Assembly (NCBI RefSeq): GCF_025642155.1
Contig: NZ_CP106798.1
Coordinates: 682,001 to 746,000 of the forward strand
Direction: 5' to 3'
From: Streptomyces sp. HUAS 15-9
Lineage (GTDB): Bacteria > Actinomycetota > Actinomycetes > Streptomycetales > Streptomycetaceae
DNA: 64,000 nucleotides
In this document: positions 11,374 to 22,976 of the stretch, piece by piece
Layout: every line of letters starts with the position of its first letter
How positions within the stretch are numbered: position 1 is the stretch's first letter
Position numbers and translations under genes: made by a program
The notes under the pieces: generated by a model
The model's database searches: none
What the model was told of the DNA's origin: nothing
Seen by the model: only the letters and a program-made list of their open reading frames with translations

Positions 11374-12653
11374 CGGACGTCTCCGTCTTCCGAAAGGTGC
11401 GGGTAGAGCGGGTGCTTGACCGCCAGTGCCTCGGTGCGGGCACGCAGCGCGGGCACGTCGGGTTCGGGTTGGAGGGCGAGCGCGATGACGTCGGCGACCT
11501 CGGCGAAGTCCTCCTCGGTGAAGCCGCGGGTGGCCAGGGCGGGGGTGCCGATGCGCAGGCCCGAGGTGACCATGGGCGGGCGCGGGTCGAACGGGACGGC
11601 GTTGCGGTTGACGGTGATGCCGATCTCGTGGAGCAGGTCTTCGCCCTGCCGTCCGTCGAGTTCGGAGTGGCGCAGGTCGACCAGGACCAGATGGACGTCC
11701 GTTCCGCCGGTGAGCACCCGCACTCCGGCGGCCGCGGTGTCCGGGCGGCTGAGGCGGTCGGCGAGGACACGGGCGCCGGCGAGTGTTCGGGCCTGGCGTT
11801 CGGCGAACTCGGGCGACGCGGCCACCTTGAAGGAGACCGCCTTCGCGGCGATGACGTGCTCCAGCGGGCCGCCCTGCATACCGGGGAACACGGCCGAGTT
11901 GATCTTCTTGGCGAGGTCGGCGTCATGGGTGAGGACGACCCCGCCGCGCGGGCCGCCGAGGGTCTTGTGCGTGGTGGTGGTGACCACGTGGGCGTGCGGG
12001 ACCGGGCTGGGGTGCAGTCCGGCGGCGACCAGGCCCGCGAAGTGCGCCATGTCGACCATGAGGAGGGCGCCGACCTCATCGGCGATCCGCCGGAAGGCCG
12101 CGAAGTCGAGCTGCCTCGGATAGGCCGACCAGCCCGCGATGATCATCTTGGGGCGGTGTTCCTTGGCGAGGCGTTCCACCTCGTCCAGGTCGACCAGATG
12201 GTCGGTCTCGGTGACGTGGTACGGCACGACGTTGAACATCCTGCCGCTGTAGTTGATGCGCATGCCGTGGGTGAGATGTCCGCCGTGGGCGAGGTCGAGG
12301 CCGAGGATCGTGTCGCCGGGGCTGAGCAGCGCGAAGAAGACGGCAGTGTTGGCCTGGGCGCCCGAGTGCGGCTGCACATTGGCGTATCCCGCGCCGAACA
12401 GGTCCTTGACGCGCTGGATGGCCAGGCGCTCGGTGACGTCGACGTGTTCGCAGCCGCCGTAGTAGCGACGGCCGGGGTAGCCCTCGGCGTACTTGTTGGT
12501 CAGGACCGAGCCCTGGGCCTCCAGTACGGCACAGGGCGCGAAGTTCTCGGAGGCGATCATCTCGAGGGTGGACTGCTGGCGGTGCAGTTCGGCGCGGAGT
12601 GCGGCGTGGACCTCGGGGTCCAGTTCGGCCAGCGGGGTGTTGAGCGCGTTCAT
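11370..12653 (-). CDS. glyA: Serine hydroxymethyltransferase
   Basis: A 427-residue PLP enzyme that joins glycine with methylene-THF to give serine. Lys230 in [14 protein letters not shown] binds PLP, and the [13 protein letters not shown] and MIASENF signatures are intact. The ATG at 12651-12653 overlaps the folD stop. In this operon it consumes both products of the Sox and DMG reactions, glycine and methylene-THF, and yields serine for general metabolism. Streptomyces usually carry a housekeeping glyA elsewhere, so this is probably a catabolic second copy. Confidence 0.95.
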   Translation of the reverse strand: MNALNTPLAELDPEVHAALRAELHRQQSTLEMIASENFAPCAVLEAQGSVLTNKYAEGYPGRRYYGGCEHVDVTERLAIQRVKDLFGAGYANVQPHSGAQANTAVFFALLSPGDTILGLDLAHGGHLTHGMRINYSGRMFNVVPYHVTETDHLVDLDEVERLAKEHRPKMIIAGWSAYPRQLDFAAFRRIADEVGALLMVDMAHFAGLVAAGLHPSPVPHAHVVTTTTHKTLGGPRGGVVLTHDADLAKKINSAVFPGMQGGPLEHVIAAKAVSFKVAASPEFAERQARTLAGARVLADRLSRPDTAAAGVRVLTGGTDVHLVLVDLRHSELDGRQGEDLLHEIGITVNRNAVPFDPRPPMVTSGLRIGTPALATRGFTEEDFAEVADVIALALQPEPDVPALRARTEALAVKHPLYPHLSEDGDVR

Positions 12654-13510
12654 ACGGGGTTCGCGTTCCTCTCGGCGGCCTCGACGACGTTGGCGAGCAG
12701 CATCGCCCGGGTCATGGGGCCCACGCCCCCGGGCATCGGCGCGAGCCATCCGGCGACGTGGGCGGCGTCCGGGTGCACGTCGCCGACCAGCCCCTGGTCG
12801 GTGCGGGTGATGCCGACGTCCAGGACGGCCGCGCCCGGGCGCAGCATGTCCTTGGTGATCAGTGCGGGCGAGCCGGCGGCCGCGACGACGATGTCCGCCT
12901 CGCGGACGTGCCAGGCCAGGCCCTTGGTTGCGGTGTGGCAGAGGGTGACGGTGGCGTTCTCGGAGCGGCGGGTCAGCAGGAGTCCGAGGGGACGGCCGAC
13001 CGTGATACCCCGGCCTATCACGCACACCCGGGTCCCGGCGATCGGTACCTCGTGGCGGCGCAGGAGTTCCACGATGCCGCGCGGGGTGCACGGCAGCGGG
13101 GCCTCGACGCCCAGGGTGAGCCGGCCGAGGCTGACGGGGTGCAGTCCGTCGGCGTCCTTGGCGGGGTCCATACGTTCCAGGACGGCGTTCGCGTCCAGGT
13201 GGCGCGGGAGCGGCAGTTGGACGATGTAGCCGGTGCAGGCCGGGTCGGCGTTGAGTTCGTCGACGACGTCCTCGACCTGTCGCTGCGTCGCGTCGGCGGG
13301 CAGTTCGCGACGGATCGAGGCGATGCCGGCCTGCGCGCAGTCGCGGTGCTTTCCGGCGACGTAGGCACGGCTGCCGGGGTCGTCGCCGACCAGGACGGTG
13401 CCGAGGCCCGGCGGCCGGCCGTCGATGGCGGTCAACTTGGCGACGCGCTCGGCGAGTTCACGGCGGACCTCGGCGGCGGTGGCCCTGCCGTCGAGCTTCT
13501 GTGCGGTCAC
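12650..13510 (-). CDS. folD: Methylene-THF dehydrogenase / methenyl-THF cyclohydrolase FolD
   Basis: A 286-residue bifunctional enzyme that oxidises methylene-THF to methenyl-THF and hydrolyses it to formyl-THF. The catalytic Lys lies in YVAGKHRDC, and the substrate and cofactor motifs [29 protein letters not shown] and [10 protein letters not shown] are all present. It starts 36 bases after dmgO and overlaps glyA by four bases. In context it drains the methylene-THF made from dimethylglycine and sarcosine towards formyl-THF, the substrate of the PurU encoded nearby. Confidence 0.96.
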   Translation of the reverse strand: MTAQKLDGRATAAEVRRELAERVAKLTAIDGRPPGLGTVLVGDDPGSRAYVAGKHRDCAQAGIASIRRELPADATQRQVEDVVDELNADPACTGYIVQLPLPRHLDANAVLERMDPAKDADGLHPVSLGRLTLGVEAPLPCTPRGIVELLRRHEVPIAGTRVCVIGRGITVGRPLGLLLTRRSENATVTLCHTATKGLAWHVREADIVVAAAGSPALITKDMLRPGAAVLDVGITRTDQGLVGDVHPDAAHVAGWLAPMPGGVGPMTRAMLLANVVEAAERNANPV

Positions 13511-13546
13511 CGGCGGTGTTCCTTCCCTCGAAGCTCTCGCGACGCA

Positions 13547-16050
<2,504 letters not shown>

Positions 16051-16132
16051 TCAATGTGCCTGTCGCGGGGAGAGGGTGTCAAGGGGTCCGTGACGTCGGA
16101 GAACGACCCCAAACACAGCCCGGAACACGGCA

Positions 16133-16178
16133 ATGCCCGGCGGGCGGCACGCATCCGCGCGTGCCGCCCGCCGGGCAT
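16133..16178. terminator. Perfect 20-bp hairpin
   Basis: ATGCCCGGCGGGCGGCACGC (16133-16152) and its exact complement (16159-16178) flank a six-base loop, ATCCGC. It lies downstream of the lectin-like gene, which ends at 16401, and upstream of dmgO. It could stop read-through from the lectin-like gene into dmgO. The perfect match over 20 pairs is longer than most terminators here. Confidence 0.6.
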
Positions 16179-16212
16179 GTTCGACCGTGTTGCGACTCCG
16201 CGCTACGCGCAA

Positions 16213-16236
16213 CGTCGCTTCCGTTGAGTGATCTTG
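16213..16236 (+). repeat. 24-bp inverted repeat, left copy
   Basis: CGTCGCTTCCGTTGAGTGAT followed by CTTG is repeated exactly and inverted at 17172-17195. The two copies enclose about 935 bases with the lectin-like gene. The minus-strand frame just inside this copy could encode a basic tail (DLPTVIGRRKVT) before a stop, which might be a transposase remnant, but I cannot confirm this. The rest of 15986-16400 holds the dmgO operator and the 20-bp hairpin and no supported gene. Confidence 0.75.
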
Positions 16237-16400
16237 ATTGAACAGGGGTTGGTGGGCGGGCAGGACGGTCACACGGGTCAGGTGACCTTCCGCCGTCCGA
16301 TCACCGTCGGCAGGTCGGTGAAGTCGTCCTGCCGGCACCAGTGCCTGGGCAGCCAGAGGGGGAGGCGGCGGGCACCGGTCATCAGGCAGTGAATCCAGGA

Positions 16401-16883
16401 TCAGTCATGGTAAGGGCAGTCCTTGATGATGAAGAATGCCTTTCCGGGTTGATCCACACCAAGCTTCGCCTGGCCGCCAGGCCTCGAGCTGCCGATGACG
16501 AGGTCCGCACCCGTGAACTTCGAGGTCTTGGAGTGCCACAGGAGCCGGCCACCGGAATACTGATAAAATCGCACATCACCGTTCCTTGCGACCTGAACAT
16601 ATGCGGACGGGCCGCTGAGGTGCCCCTTGGCCGCGTATACCGTACAGGTCAAGGACTTGTAGGTCATGTAAATGTTGTAGTTCTTGCCGACGCAGAACTT
16701 GGCCCTTCTCGACGCGGGGCCATCGGTGATGCAGTGTCCCGGCTTCAGCTTGCTTCCATTGTGCAGGCGGTTGCTTGCCGCTGCGTTGGCAGGAGTGGCC
16801 ACACCCAAGGCGACCGCGGCCACGGTTGCGAAGACGGCCGCGCCACGAGCGGACCGGGAACCAATTTCAAAAATACGCGCCAT
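16401..16883 (-). CDS. Small secreted lectin-like protein
   Basis: A 160-residue protein with a clear signal peptide: RSARG, a hydrophobic core and cleavage after ANA near residue 34. The mature part has four cysteines and a C-terminal half (YVQVARNGDVRFYQYSGGRL, LLWHSKT) that recalls the repeated beta units of B-lectin (monocot mannose-binding lectin) domains, though the QxDxNxVxY motif is not exact. A strong GGGGAGGA ribosome site precedes the ATG at 16881-16883. Codons ending in A or T are clearly more common than in neighbouring genes, for example around the middle of the gene, which suggests recent transfer. It is flanked by 24-bp inverted repeats and has no metabolic link to the choline genes around it. 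Confidence 0.75.
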   Translation of the reverse strand: MARIFEIGSRSARGAAVFATVAAVALGVATPANAAASNRLHNGSKLKPGHCITDGPASRRAKFCVGKNYNIYMTYKSLTCTVYAAKGHLSGPSAYVQVARNGDVRFYQYSGGRLLWHSKTSKFTGADLVIGSSRPGGQAKLGVDQPGKAFFIIKDCPYHD

Positions 16884-17171
16884 GACGTAATCCTCCCCGT
16901 GGATGAATGGATTTGGGTTTGGTCTTACCGTGTTCCATTCCAGGAATGACCCTATCCCACAGGCGCGTTCCTCGCGGGCCCCAGAAATTCTTTTGCCGCA
17001 GCTTGACTATTCATCCCAACGGCCACGGTCCAGGTGAAGGGTTTCGCGTTCGCTTTCCACAAGCCAATGCATTCGTAGATCTACCGAACCAGGAAGGTGT
17101 ACAGCATCAGCACCGACGGCAGTGCCCCCGGCTACGTGATCACTTGCCACGAAGCCGGGACCCTGCCCCAC

Positions 17172-17195
17172 CAAGATCACTCAACGGAAGCGACG
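17172..17195 (-). repeat. 24-bp inverted repeat, right copy
   Basis: Exact inverted copy of 16213-16236. It ends six bases before the stop codon of the substrate-binding protein gene. The stretch 16884-17201 between that gene and the lectin-like gene is less GC-rich than its surroundings and holds the lectin promoter region; I see no other gene in it. Confidence 0.75.
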
Positions 17196-17201
17196 CCGGC
17201 G

Positions 17202-18170
17202 CTACTTGAGCCAGGCGTCGACCTTGTCCTTGTGGGCCTCGACCCACTTCTTGGCCGCCGCCTCGTCCGTCATCTTGTCCTGGGCGATGTACTTGGCGAC
17301 CTCGTTCTGGTCGTCGTTCGTCCAGTTGAAGTTCTTCACCAGGTTGTAGGCGGGGCTGCCCGACTTGGCGAACTTCGCGCTGACGATCTTGTTCAGATTG
17401 TAGACGGGATAGTCGCAGGCGACCTTCGCCGCGTCGGCGTCACAGCCGGTCGTGTACTTCGGCAGCGAGACCTTCTTCAACGGAACCTCGGACAGGAACC
17501 ACTGCGGCTCGTAGAAGTAGCCGATCACCCACTGCTTTTTCTTCTCGGCTGCGCGGAAGGCCTGGATGAGTGCCGTCTCGCTGCCCGCGTACACCACCTT
17601 GAAGTTCAGCTTCAGGTTCTTCGTCAGCGCCTCGTCGTTGGTGTTGTACGACGGGTCGCCATCGAGGAGCTGACCCTTGCCGCCCGACTCGGAGGTCTTG
17701 AACCGCGACGCGTACTTGTTGAGGTTCTTCCACTCGAGGATGTCGGGGTGCGCCTTGGCCAGCCACGGCGGTACGTACCAGCCGATGATGCCTTTGTTAC
17801 CGGTCTGGCCGGCGTCCACGGCCATCTTCTGCTGGTCGATGTACTTCTTCATCAGGTCGGGGTGGCCCCAGTTCTCCAGGATTGCGTCGACCTCCCCTGT
17901 GCCGAAGCCCTGCCAGGCAATCTCCTCCTTGAGGTCCTTCTTGTTGACCGTACAACCGAGGTTGTGCTGGGCGACGTACGCGACGACCGCGGCGTCCGCC
18001 TCGTAGCCCACCCACGGGTTGACGGCGAGGTTGAAGGTGCCGCACTTGCCGTCCGAGCCCTTCGATCCGCCCGCGGACGAGCTGTCGCCGACCTTCGCCC
18101 CTCCGCAGGCCGTGAGGGTGAGGCCGAGGACGGCCAGGCCGGCTGCCCCGGCTTGCCAGTGTCTTGCCAT
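17202..18170 (-). CDS. Betaine/choline ABC transporter substrate-binding lipoprotein
   Basis: A 322-residue OpuAC-type binding protein. The signal peptide ends in a lipobox, LTLTACGG, so it is a lipoprotein on the outer face of the membrane. NLAVNPWVGYEADAAVVAY opens the mature domain, and several Trp and Tyr residues could form the aromatic cage for a quaternary ammonium group. The ATG at 18168-18170 has AAGGAG upstream. It follows the permease by 13 bases and is the last gene of the unit betB-ATPase-permease-binding protein. Choline, betaine or both may be the ligand. Confidence 0.9.
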   Translation of the reverse strand: MARHWQAGAAGLAVLGLTLTACGGAKVGDSSSAGGSKGSDGKCGTFNLAVNPWVGYEADAAVVAYVAQHNLGCTVNKKDLKEEIAWQGFGTGEVDAILENWGHPDLMKKYIDQQKMAVDAGQTGNKGIIGWYVPPWLAKAHPDILEWKNLNKYASRFKTSESGGKGQLLDGDPSYNTNDEALTKNLKLNFKVVYAGSETALIQAFRAAEKKKQWVIGYFYEPQWFLSEVPLKKVSLPKYTTGCDADAAKVACDYPVYNLNKIVSAKFAKSGSPAYNLVKNFNWTNDDQNEVAKYIAQDKMTDEAAAKKWVEAHKDKVDAWLK

Positions 18171-18183
18171 GGTGTCGCGCTCC

Positions 18184-20187
18184 TTAAGCCGTGCTGGTGC
18201 GTCGTGCCGCTGCCTGAGTGATCCGGTCGAACATGATTCCGAGCAGAACGATGGCGACCCCTGCTGCCAGCCCCTTGCCGGCCAGCTCTCCCTGCTCGAA
18301 TCCGGCCACAACGTCGTAGCCGAGGGCGCCCCCGCCAACCAGGCCGCCCACCACAACCATCGACAGCACGTAGATCAGGCCCTGGTTGGTCGCGAGCGTC
18401 AGGGCACTGCGTGACATCGGCAGTTGAACCTTGGTGATGATCTGCCAGGTGTTGCACCCGGCGGACGTGGCCGCCTCGACGGTGGTCTCGGGCACAGCCC
18501 GCACCCCGTCCGCGATGATCTTCATGGCGACCGGCGCCGCGTAGACGATCGCGGCGACGATGGCCGTGAAGCGTGTCGGGCCGAACAGCGCGAGGAACGG
18601 CACGAGATAGACGAACGGCGGCATGACCTGTGCCGCGTCCAGCGTCGGTCGCAGCAGCTGGTCCACGAGCGTGCTGCGTCCCATCCACACTCCGAAGACG
18701 GCGCCGAGCACCATCACCAGCACGGTCGCCACGACGGTCGACGCCAGCGTCGTCATGCTGTCCGACCACACGCCCGTGCCGACCAGCAGGCCCACGCACG
18801 CGGCCGTGGCGATCCCGGCGCGCCAGCCGCCGAGCACGACGCCGAGCGCGATCAGTGCCGCTCCGACGAGCCACCACGGGGAGTCGGTGAGCAGCGACTG
18901 GAACGGGTTGAGCAGGCCGTAGGTGATCGCGTCGCGGAAGGCGTTGGTGAGGCCCGACAGGTTGTCCTGCGCCCAGGTGGTCGCGGTGTCGGCAGCGCCG
19001 GCAAGGTGGCCTCCCATGGTGCCGTCGCCGGGGAACTCCGCCGCCCACAGGTAGGTGTGCGACAGGTAGACGAGGACGGCCGTGACCGCGGCACCCGCTC
19101 CGAGCAGCTGCCGACGCCACTTGAGGAAGGGGTTCTCCGAACGCCGGGCGGCCTCCTCGCGTGCGCTGGCCGCGGTCGTGACCCGGTCGAGGACGATCGC
19201 CATGACGACGATGGCGAGGCCCGCGTTGAACGCCGTGCCCACATCTTGCGACTCCAGCGCCTTGACCACGGTCTTGCCGAGGCCGGGCGCGTCGATCAAG
19301 GCCGCGATGGTCACCATGGCCAGCGCGGCCATGATGGTCTGGTTGACGCCCATCACCACGGTCCGCTTGGACATCGGCAACAGGACCTTCAGCAGCGCCT
19401 GCCGCCGTGTCGCACCCATCGAGTCCGCCGCCTCGACGGTGGTCCCCGGCACGGAGCGGATGGCGTGCGCGGTGATGCGGATCGCCGGTGGAGCAGCGTA
19501 GATCACGGTGACGATCGTGGCCGAGGCCCCGCCGATGAGAAAGATCAGGGTCAGCGGTGCCAGGTAGACGAAGGTCGGCATCGTCTGCATGAAATCCAGC
19601 AGGGGCGTGATCATCCTGTTGAACCGGTCGGACAGCCCCGCCCACACGCCCAGCGGGATCGCGAACAGCAGTGCCACGAAGACCGCGCAGAGGACGAGGG
19701 ACAGGGTGTCCATGCTCTCCTGCCACAGGCCCTGCAACCCGAGGAAGGTGAAGCCGGCCACGGCCAGCAGCGCGACCCTCCAGTTGCCCACGGCCCAGGA
19801 GGCGTAGCCCGCGAGGCCCACGACACCGAGCCAGCCGATCTGCGGGACGGGGCGGCTGCCGACGGGCTGGGAGATCAGGTGCTGAATGAACGTCACCAGG
19901 TTGTCGATGACCAGCCGGATCTCGTTGAAGAAGTACAGGAAGAGCGGATTGGAGTTGCGGCTGGCACCGATGGAGTCGTTGAAGTCGTTGATCGACCGGT
20001 GCAGATCGGTCAGGTCGGCCGCCGCCAGGGACAGGGTCTGCTTGCCCCGCAGGATGGCGAAGAGCACCAGCCAGACGACGAAGATCGCGCCGATCACCAT
20101 GCGCCGGCCGACCTTGCGCGTGCCCTTGGCGGGCACGGCCGGTTCCACGGCCTCTGTCTTCTCGGGTTCCTCCACGGCGACGGTCAT
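18184..20187 (-). CDS. Betaine/choline ABC transporter permease, tandem duplicated
   Basis: A 667-residue membrane protein holding two ProW/OpuAB-type permease domains. Each half has the coupling-loop pattern, AADSMGATRRQALLKVLLP in the first and AATSAGCNTWQIITKVQLP in the second, and PTFVYLAPL / PPFVYLVPF segments, which shows an internal duplication. One polypeptide therefore supplies both permease halves of the transporter. ATG at 20185-20187 overlaps the ATPase stop by one base (TGATG), so translation is coupled. Confidence 0.93.
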   Translation of the reverse strand: MTVAVEEPEKTEAVEPAVPAKGTRKVGRRMVIGAIFVVWLVLFAILRGKQTLSLAAADLTDLHRSINDFNDSIGASRNSNPLFLYFFNEIRLVIDNLVTFIQHLISQPVGSRPVPQIGWLGVVGLAGYASWAVGNWRVALLAVAGFTFLGLQGLWQESMDTLSLVLCAVFVALLFAIPLGVWAGLSDRFNRMITPLLDFMQTMPTFVYLAPLTLIFLIGGASATIVTVIYAAPPAIRITAHAIRSVPGTTVEAADSMGATRRQALLKVLLPMSKRTVVMGVNQTIMAALAMVTIAALIDAPGLGKTVVKALESQDVGTAFNAGLAIVVMAIVLDRVTTAASAREEAARRSENPFLKWRRQLLGAGAAVTAVLVYLSHTYLWAAEFPGDGTMGGHLAGAADTATTWAQDNLSGLTNAFRDAITYGLLNPFQSLLTDSPWWLVGAALIALGVVLGGWRAGIATAACVGLLVGTGVWSDSMTTLASTVVATVLVMVLGAVFGVWMGRSTLVDQLLRPTLDAAQVMPPFVYLVPFLALFGPTRFTAIVAAIVYAAPVAMKIIADGVRAVPETTVEAATSAGCNTWQIITKVQLPMSRSALTLATNQGLIYVLSMVVVGGLVGGGALGYDVVAGFEQGELAGKGLAAGVAIVLLGIMFDRITQAAARRTSTA

Positions 20188-21278
20188 CACGCGCCGCCTT
20201 CCTGCCCGGCGACCACCGCGAGGATCTCCTCGTCGCCGACGATGCCGAGCAGTCGGCCGTTCTCGACGACCTTGACCGGCTTGTCGGCGGCCAGCACCGC
20301 GCGGGTGGCCTCGCGCACCACGACGTCCGGGCCCAGTTCGGGTCCGTCGAGGGCGTCGTCGGGCTCGGCGGGGCGCATGATCCAGCGCAGGGTGAGGACG
20401 TCGCCTCGTGGCACGTCCTGGACGAAGTCCCGTACGTAGTCGTCTGCGGGGGCCCCGACGAGTTCGTCGCCGGTGCCGCACTGCACCATCTTGCCGTCGC
20501 GCATGATGAGGATGCGGTCGCCGAGCTTGAGGGCCTCGGAGAGGTCGTGGGTGATGAACACCATGGTCTTGCCGACCTCGTGGTGCAGCCGGATGACCTC
20601 GTTCTGCATGTCGCGGCGGATCAGCGGGTCGAGCGCGGAGAACGGCTCGTCGAAGAAGAGGACGTCCGGGTCGCCGGCGAGGGCGCGGGCGAGGCCGACG
20701 CGCTGCTGCATACCGCCGGAGAGCTGGTCGGGGTAGGAGTTCTCGTATCCGGCCAGGCCGACCAGTTCGACGACCTCCATGGCCCGCTTGGTACGCTCCG
20801 CCCTGCCCATGCCGCGGATCTCCAGGCCGAAGGCGACGTTGTCGACGACCCGGCGGTGGGGCAGCAGACCGAAGTGCTGGAAGACCATGGAGAACTTGTT
20901 GCGCCGCAGTTCGCGCAGCCGCCTGGGGTCGGCGTCGCGGATGTCCTCGCCCTCGAAGACGATCTCGCCCGCGGTGGGTTCGATCAGCCGGGTGAGACAG
21001 CGCACCAGGGTGGACTTGCCGGAGCCGGACAGACCCATGACGACGAAGACCTCACCGGGCGACACCTCGAAGTTCACATCGCGCACGGCGGCGGTGCATC
21101 CGGTGCGGTCCATGAGCTCGCGGCGGGTGAGACCGCACAGCTCCTCGGAGTCCGGGACCTGGTCGGCCTTCGGCCCGAACACCTTCCACAGCCGGCGCAC
21201 GGAGATGACCGGGGTGCGGTCCTCGGGGTCCTTGGACGTGTCGCGCCGCTGCGACACCTCGGTCTGTGCTGGGGTCAC
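20187..21278 (-). CDS. Betaine/choline ABC transporter ATP-binding protein
   Basis: A 363-residue ProV/OpuAA-type ATPase. Walker A is GLSGSGKST, the signature is LSGGMQQRV and Walker B is DVLFFDEPF followed by SALDPL. The insertion ahead of Walker A ([14 protein letters not shown]) is typical of glycine-betaine ATPases. The C-terminal tail ([19 protein letters not shown]) looks like a single CBS module, which in this family can sense osmotic strength or nucleotides. GTG at 21276-21278 has GAGAGG upstream and lies 20 bases after betB. Confidence 0.93.
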   Translation of the reverse strand: MTPAQTEVSQRRDTSKDPEDRTPVISVRRLWKVFGPKADQVPDSEELCGLTRRELMDRTGCTAAVRDVNFEVSPGEVFVVMGLSGSGKSTLVRCLTRLIEPTAGEIVFEGEDIRDADPRRLRELRRNKFSMVFQHFGLLPHRRVVDNVAFGLEIRGMGRAERTKRAMEVVELVGLAGYENSYPDQLSGGMQQRVGLARALAGDPDVLFFDEPFSALDPLIRRDMQNEVIRLHHEVGKTMVFITHDLSEALKLGDRILIMRDGKMVQCGTGDELVGAPADDYVRDFVQDVPRGDVLTLRWIMRPAEPDDALDGPELGPDVVVREATRAVLAADKPVKVVENGRLLGIVGDEEILAVVAGQEGGA

Positions 21279-21298
21279 GATCGACCTCTCTTCGGCGT

Positions 21299-22768
21299 TC
21301 AGCCGCGGAACCAGTGCTGCGGCCGGGGTTGGATGTTCTGCCAGACGTGCTTGGGCTCTCGGTACTCGTCCAGACCGGTCGGTCCCAGCTCCCGGCCGAC
21401 GCCCGAGTGCCCGAACCCACCCCATTCCGCCTGCGGCACGTAGGGGTGGTAGTCGTTGATCCACACCGTGCCGTGCCGCAGCCGGCGCGCGACCCGCTGG
21501 GCCTTGCCCGCGTCCTGCGTCCAGACGGCTCCGGCGAGTCCGTACTCCGTGTCGTTGGCTATCCGGACGGCGTCGTCCTCGTCGCCGAACCGCTCGACGG
21601 TGAGCACGGGCCCGAAGGACTCCTCGTGCACCACACTCATGTCCTGCCGGCACTCGTCGAGGACGGTGGGGGGGTAGTAGAAGCCGTTCGCCAGCGCGGG
21701 GTCGTCGGGGCGTTCACCGCCGCAGCGCAGTACGGCGCCCTCGGCGAGGCCCGCCGCGACGTACGCCTCGACCTTGTCCCGGTGCCGCGCCGAGATCAGC
21801 GCGCCGGTCTCGGCCTCGGCGTCGAAGGGCCCGCCGAGGCGGATCTGCCGGGCGCGGCGGACGAGTTCGTCGACGAAGGCGTCGTGCAGGCAGTCCTCGA
21901 CGATCAGCCGGGCCCCGGCCGAGCAGACCTGTCCGGAGTGCAGGAAGACCGCGGTGAGCGCGAAGTCCACGGCGGTCTCGAAGTCGGCGTCGGCGAAGAC
22001 CACGTTCGGGTTCTTGCCACCGAGCTCCAGCGCGACCTTCTTCACCGTGGCCGCGGCGGTGGCCATGATGTGCCGTCCGGTCTGGAGGCCTCCGGTGAAC
22101 GACACCATGTCCACGGCCGGGTCCTCGGCCAGCGGCGCGCCGGCCTCCGCTCCGGCGCCCAGCACCAGATTGGCGACGCCGGCCGGGAGTCCGGCCTCGT
22201 GCAGGGCCCGCATCAGCAGGATCGAGGTGGAGGGTGTCAGCTCGCTGGGCTTGAGCACGATCGTGTTGCCCGCGAGGAGGGCGGGGGCGACCTTCCAGGA
22301 AGCCTGCAGCAGCGGGTAGTTCCACGGGGTGATCAGTCCGCAGACACCGACGGGCTCGTAGGTGACCCGGCTCAGGGCGTCGTCACGGCCGGTGTCGACC
22401 ACCCGGCCGGCGCTGGTGCCGGCGATGCCGCCGTAGTAGCGGAAGCAGGCGACGACGTCGGCGATGTCGTACTCGCTCTCCACCAGCCGCTTGCCGGTGT
22501 CGAGCGACTCGGCGCGGGCGAACTCCTTGGCATCGCGCTCGATGAGGTCGGCGGTGCGCAACAGCAGTGCGCCGCGCTCACGTTCGGGGGTGAGCGGCCA
22601 GGGGCCCTCGTCGAAGGCCCGGCGGGCCGCGGCGATCGCGGCCCCGGTGTCGGCGCGGGTCCCCTCGGACACCGTCGCCACCGGCGTGCCGTCCGCCGGA
22701 CAGCGGATCTCCCGGTGGCCTCCCGCCACCGCTTCGCGCCATTCTCCGTCCACATACAGGTCTGCCAC
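21299..22768 (-). CDS. betB: Betaine aldehyde dehydrogenase
   Basis: A 489-residue NAD(P)-dependent aldehyde dehydrogenase. The general base Glu is in LELGGKNP and the nucleophilic Cys in [12 protein letters not shown]; the N-terminal and folding motifs TPWNYPLLQ and YGLAGAVWT are normal. GTG at 22766-22768 gives the expected length; the frame extends upstream but without a ribosome site. Next to a betaine-type transporter and a choline-dehydrogenase-like gene, betaine aldehyde is the likely substrate. It is first in the unit that includes the transporter and is divergent from purU. Confidence 0.9.
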   Translation of the reverse strand: MADLYVDGEWREAVAGGHREIRCPADGTPVATVSEGTRADTGAAIAAARRAFDEGPWPLTPERERGALLLRTADLIERDAKEFARAESLDTGKRLVESEYDIADVVACFRYYGGIAGTSAGRVVDTGRDDALSRVTYEPVGVCGLITPWNYPLLQASWKVAPALLAGNTIVLKPSELTPSTSILLMRALHEAGLPAGVANLVLGAGAEAGAPLAEDPAVDMVSFTGGLQTGRHIMATAAATVKKVALELGGKNPNVVFADADFETAVDFALTAVFLHSGQVCSAGARLIVEDCLHDAFVDELVRRARQIRLGGPFDAEAETGALISARHRDKVEAYVAAGLAEGAVLRCGGERPDDPALANGFYYPPTVLDECRQDMSVVHEESFGPVLTVERFGDEDDAVRIANDTEYGLAGAVWTQDAGKAQRVARRLRHGTVWINDYHPYVPQAEWGGFGHSGVGRELGPTGLDEYREPKHVWQNIQPRPQHWFRG

Positions 22769-22794
22769 GAGCGGAGCCCTTCGACCGAAATTCG

Positions 22795-22809
22795 TTGCGC
22801 ATCGTGCAC
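22795..22809. promoter_or_regulatory. Operator-like palindrome upstream of betB
   Basis: TTGCG-CATCG-TGCAC matches TTGCG-N5-CGCAA in eight of ten arm positions and lies 27 bases upstream of the betB start. Weaker than the sites upstream of the IclR and ferredoxin genes. Confidence 0.4.
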
Positions 22810-22945
22810 CGAATTGCTTGTGGGGGAACCCTGACCGACGCACCGAGATACGTCAAGGGGTCCCGACGTTTTCGCAAGGGCCGAATGTCCCTCTCTTGAC
22901 CGCCAACAGTCCCAGGTTGAACTATGTTGCGTATCGCTCACCAAG

Positions 22946-22960
22946 TTGTGTATTACGCAT
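22946..22960. promoter_or_regulatory. Operator-like palindrome upstream of purU
   Basis: TTGTG-TATTA-CGCAT matches the cluster palindrome in eight of ten arm positions. A further half-site, GTTGCGTATCGC, is at 22926-22937. The site ends 17 bases before the purU ATG, close enough to block the ribosome site or promoter, and may also serve betB on the other strand. Confidence 0.45.
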
Positions 22961-22976
22961 CAACGGAGGCCTGCGT

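Noticed and set aside
16200..17200. An intact insertion sequence between the 24-bp inverted repeats
   Set aside because: The only supported gene inside encodes a secreted protein. No DDE or other transposase motif is visible on either strand.
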